Of a stretch of DNA of 34,870 nucleotides, positions 33,678 to 34,870 are shown piece by piece (positions within the stretch are counted from its first letter, which is position 1; every line of letters begins with the position of its first letter). Source of the DNA: Candidatus Nitrosopolaris wilkensis. GTDB taxonomy: Archaea > Thermoproteota > Nitrososphaeria > Nitrososphaerales > Nitrososphaeraceae. The translations under genes were made by a program, and so were the position numbers. The notes under the pieces were generated by a model. The model had not been told where the DNA came from and made no database searches. It worked only from the letters and a program-made list of their open reading frames with translations. The DNA lies in NCBI GenBank assembly GCA_003176995.1, contig QHBN01000050.1, positions 1 through 34,870 of the forward strand, given 5' to 3'.

Positions 33678-34361
33678 ATGGCAGAAAAAGATAGCACGCA
33701 AAAGAAGGAAACTGGAACCAGAAACGCCGATTTTCAGGATAAAAAAATTAAAAAGACAAAATTCATCGTATGTCTTACTGGAATGCCTGGTTCTGGTAAA
33801 TCTACCGTTGCCGAGTCACTAAAGAAAAAAGGATTCTCTGTGATAGCAATGGGTGATGTAGTAAGAGATGAAGCGAAACGAAAGAACATCGAGCCGACTG
33901 ATATTAACTTAGGTAAGTTAATGTTAAAATTGAGGATGGAGTTTGGTCCAGGAGCAATTGCTCAGTTGATACTAAATGAAATTGAAAAAAGAGAGGTTAG
34001 AAGTGATGCCAATCAGGATATCGTGATTGATGGTGTCAGGAGCGTTTCTGAAGTCGAGATATTGCGGACTATTGGCCTGGTTAAGTTGCTCTCTATACAT
34101 GCATCTGCAAATACCAGGTTTGATCATCTAAAAAAGAGAGCTAGAGGCGATGCCCCGTTGAACAAAAATGATTTTGGCATACGCGATAAACGTGAATTGG
34201 CTGTAGGTATAAGCGAAGCAATTGCAATGTCCGATGAAATGTTGTCAAACAATAATTTAACAGTTGAAGAATTAAAGGAAAAAGCTGTTGGAATAGTCCA
34301 AAAATGGGTCGGAGAATTTTATAATGATGACGATATTCGGAATAATAAAGGCAGGCAGTAA
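33678..34361 (+). CDS. UPF0200-family P-loop nucleotide kinase
   Basis: The 227-residue protein has a P-loop GMPGSGKST (35-43) followed by GFSVIAMGDVVRDEAKRKNI, the hallmark of the archaeal UPF0200 family, which resembles dephospho-CoA and adenylate kinases. IVIDGVRSVSEVEILR (about 119-134) and a lid-like Lys/Arg region follow. A Lys/Thr-rich extension of about 27 residues precedes the fold. Function is unknown; nucleotide or small-molecule kinase activity is inferred. It is divergent from thpR and overlaps the next gene by one base (TAATG). Confidence 0.9.
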   Translation: MAEKDSTQKKETGTRNADFQDKKIKKTKFIVCLTGMPGSGKSTVAESLKKKGFSVIAMGDVVRDEAKRKNIEPTDINLGKLMLKLRMEFGPGAIAQLILNEIEKREVRSDANQDIVIDGVRSVSEVEILRTIGLVKLLSIHASANTRFDHLKKRARGDAPLNKNDFGIRDKRELAVGISEAIAMSDEMLSNNNLTVEELKEKAVGIVQKWVGEFYNDDDIRNNKGRQ

Positions 34362-34765
34362 TGAAAAAATCACCGATCACAACGCCCGTTGAATTAAAAG
34401 TTGAGGCTGCAGTTAACCCCTCAGAGTCGCCGGAGAGAGTAATTGCCGCAATAGCGAATGTGATCAAATGTTCGCCGGAGTTCCGATATAGAAGAAGGGT
34501 TATTGGTAGATCACTTGAAATTGAATCACTTCGTACAATTTATGAACAGATTAGGTCTAGATCCGCAATGGGCGTCTTAAGACGTATGTTGCTTAATAAT
34601 CGAGTTGCAGATAGCACTAGCTTCCTTTTGAACAAGCAGGCGGCTGCTACTGGCATTGTAGTAGTGATTGAGACGGATCAGGAATCGCCACTTGGTCCGA
34701 TAAGGATAACATTAGATTGTGAAGAGCTTGACGCGCTTATTGATTGGCTAGTGCCGATCGATTGA
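34361..34765 (+). CDS. UPF0201-family protein
   Basis: The 134-residue protein fits the archaeal UPF0201 family: VEAAVNPSESPERVIAAIAN near the start, then a basic segment (EFRYRRRVIGRSLE), YEQIRSRSAMGVLRRMLL and a closing SPLGPIRITLDCEELDALID. The fold is an RNA-binding-like domain by structural work on the family, but the role is not known. It overlaps the UPF0200 gene by one base, as this pair does in many archaea, so a joint function is likely. Confidence 0.9.
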   Translation: MKKSPITTPVELKVEAAVNPSESPERVIAAIANVIKCSPEFRYRRRVIGRSLEIESLRTIYEQIRSRSAMGVLRRMLLNNRVADSTSFLLNKQAAATGIVVVIETDQESPLGPIRITLDCEELDALIDWLVPID

Positions 34766-34870
34766 GTGCGTCTCTAACCTAACCATCCACTGTACTCATA
34801 GTGTCAGCACGTCAACGTCTGCTTCTGTGGAAGTCAATTATCATCTTATGTAGCTTGTAGCACAATAGAT

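Overview
The window looks like chromosomal DNA of an ammonia-oxidizing archaeon (Thaumarchaeota/Nitrososphaeria). The large, AT-rich, loosely packed intergenic regions and the decayed histidine-kinase, response-regulator and cyclase genes suggest a soil-type group I.1b lineage (Nitrososphaera/Nitrosocosmicus-like). The evidence is archaeal information-processing machinery (TFE, archaeal S11, PDCD5-family protein, archaeal RtcB, class I CCA-adding enzyme, UPF0200/UPF0201 pair), a fused ADP-forming acyl-CoA synthetase of the type used in the thaumarchaeal 3-hydroxypropionate/4-hydroxybutyrate cycle, and a tRNA gene with archaeal bulge-helix-bulge introns. The genus is inference.

Layout. 0.2-2.8 kb (minus): HxlR-type regulator, TFE, DEAD-box RNA helicase. 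3.3-7.8 kb: zinc-ribbon protein, convergent acyl-CoA synthetase, divergent M20 peptidase. 8.6-12.9 kb: glutamine synthetase, an Lrp/AsnC regulator and two conserved-looking unknown proteins. 13.0-18.2 kb is gene-poor: it opens with a tRNA-Gly(TCC) gene with two introns, then holds a candidate small RNA, wrecked sensor-kinase and response-regulator genes, a LEA-like membrane-anchored protein, a 34-bp perfect palindrome, a secreted histidine-rich peptide and a small membrane protein. 18.25-22.8 kb: stand-alone asparagine-synthetase domain, purB, and an rtcB-PDCD5-unknown operon. 22.8-26.2 kb: a class III nucleotide cyclase pseudogene, a tRNA-like 5' fragment, rps11 and a solitary AAA+ ATPase. 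26.5-28.8 kb: thiL and a phosphohexomutase. 28.9-30.8 kb: tRNA-Thr(CGT), a small unknown gene and a PAC2-family pseudogene. 30.9-34.8 kb: an overlapping thpR-cca-kinase operon (minus) and the divergent UPF0200-UPF0201 pair.

Two themes stand out. First, RNA end-processing: the window holds a tRNA that needs two splicing events (one canonical at 37/38, one in the T-arm at 53/54, each with a perfect bulge-helix-bulge), the ligase RtcB that joins such exons, the CCA-adding enzyme, and a 2',3'-cyclic phosphodiesterase. Second, gene decay: at least three signalling or accessory loci (kinase/regulator, cyclase, PAC2) are recognisable only when frames and stops are ignored.

No CRISPR array, rRNA, insertion sequence or intact mobile element was seen.
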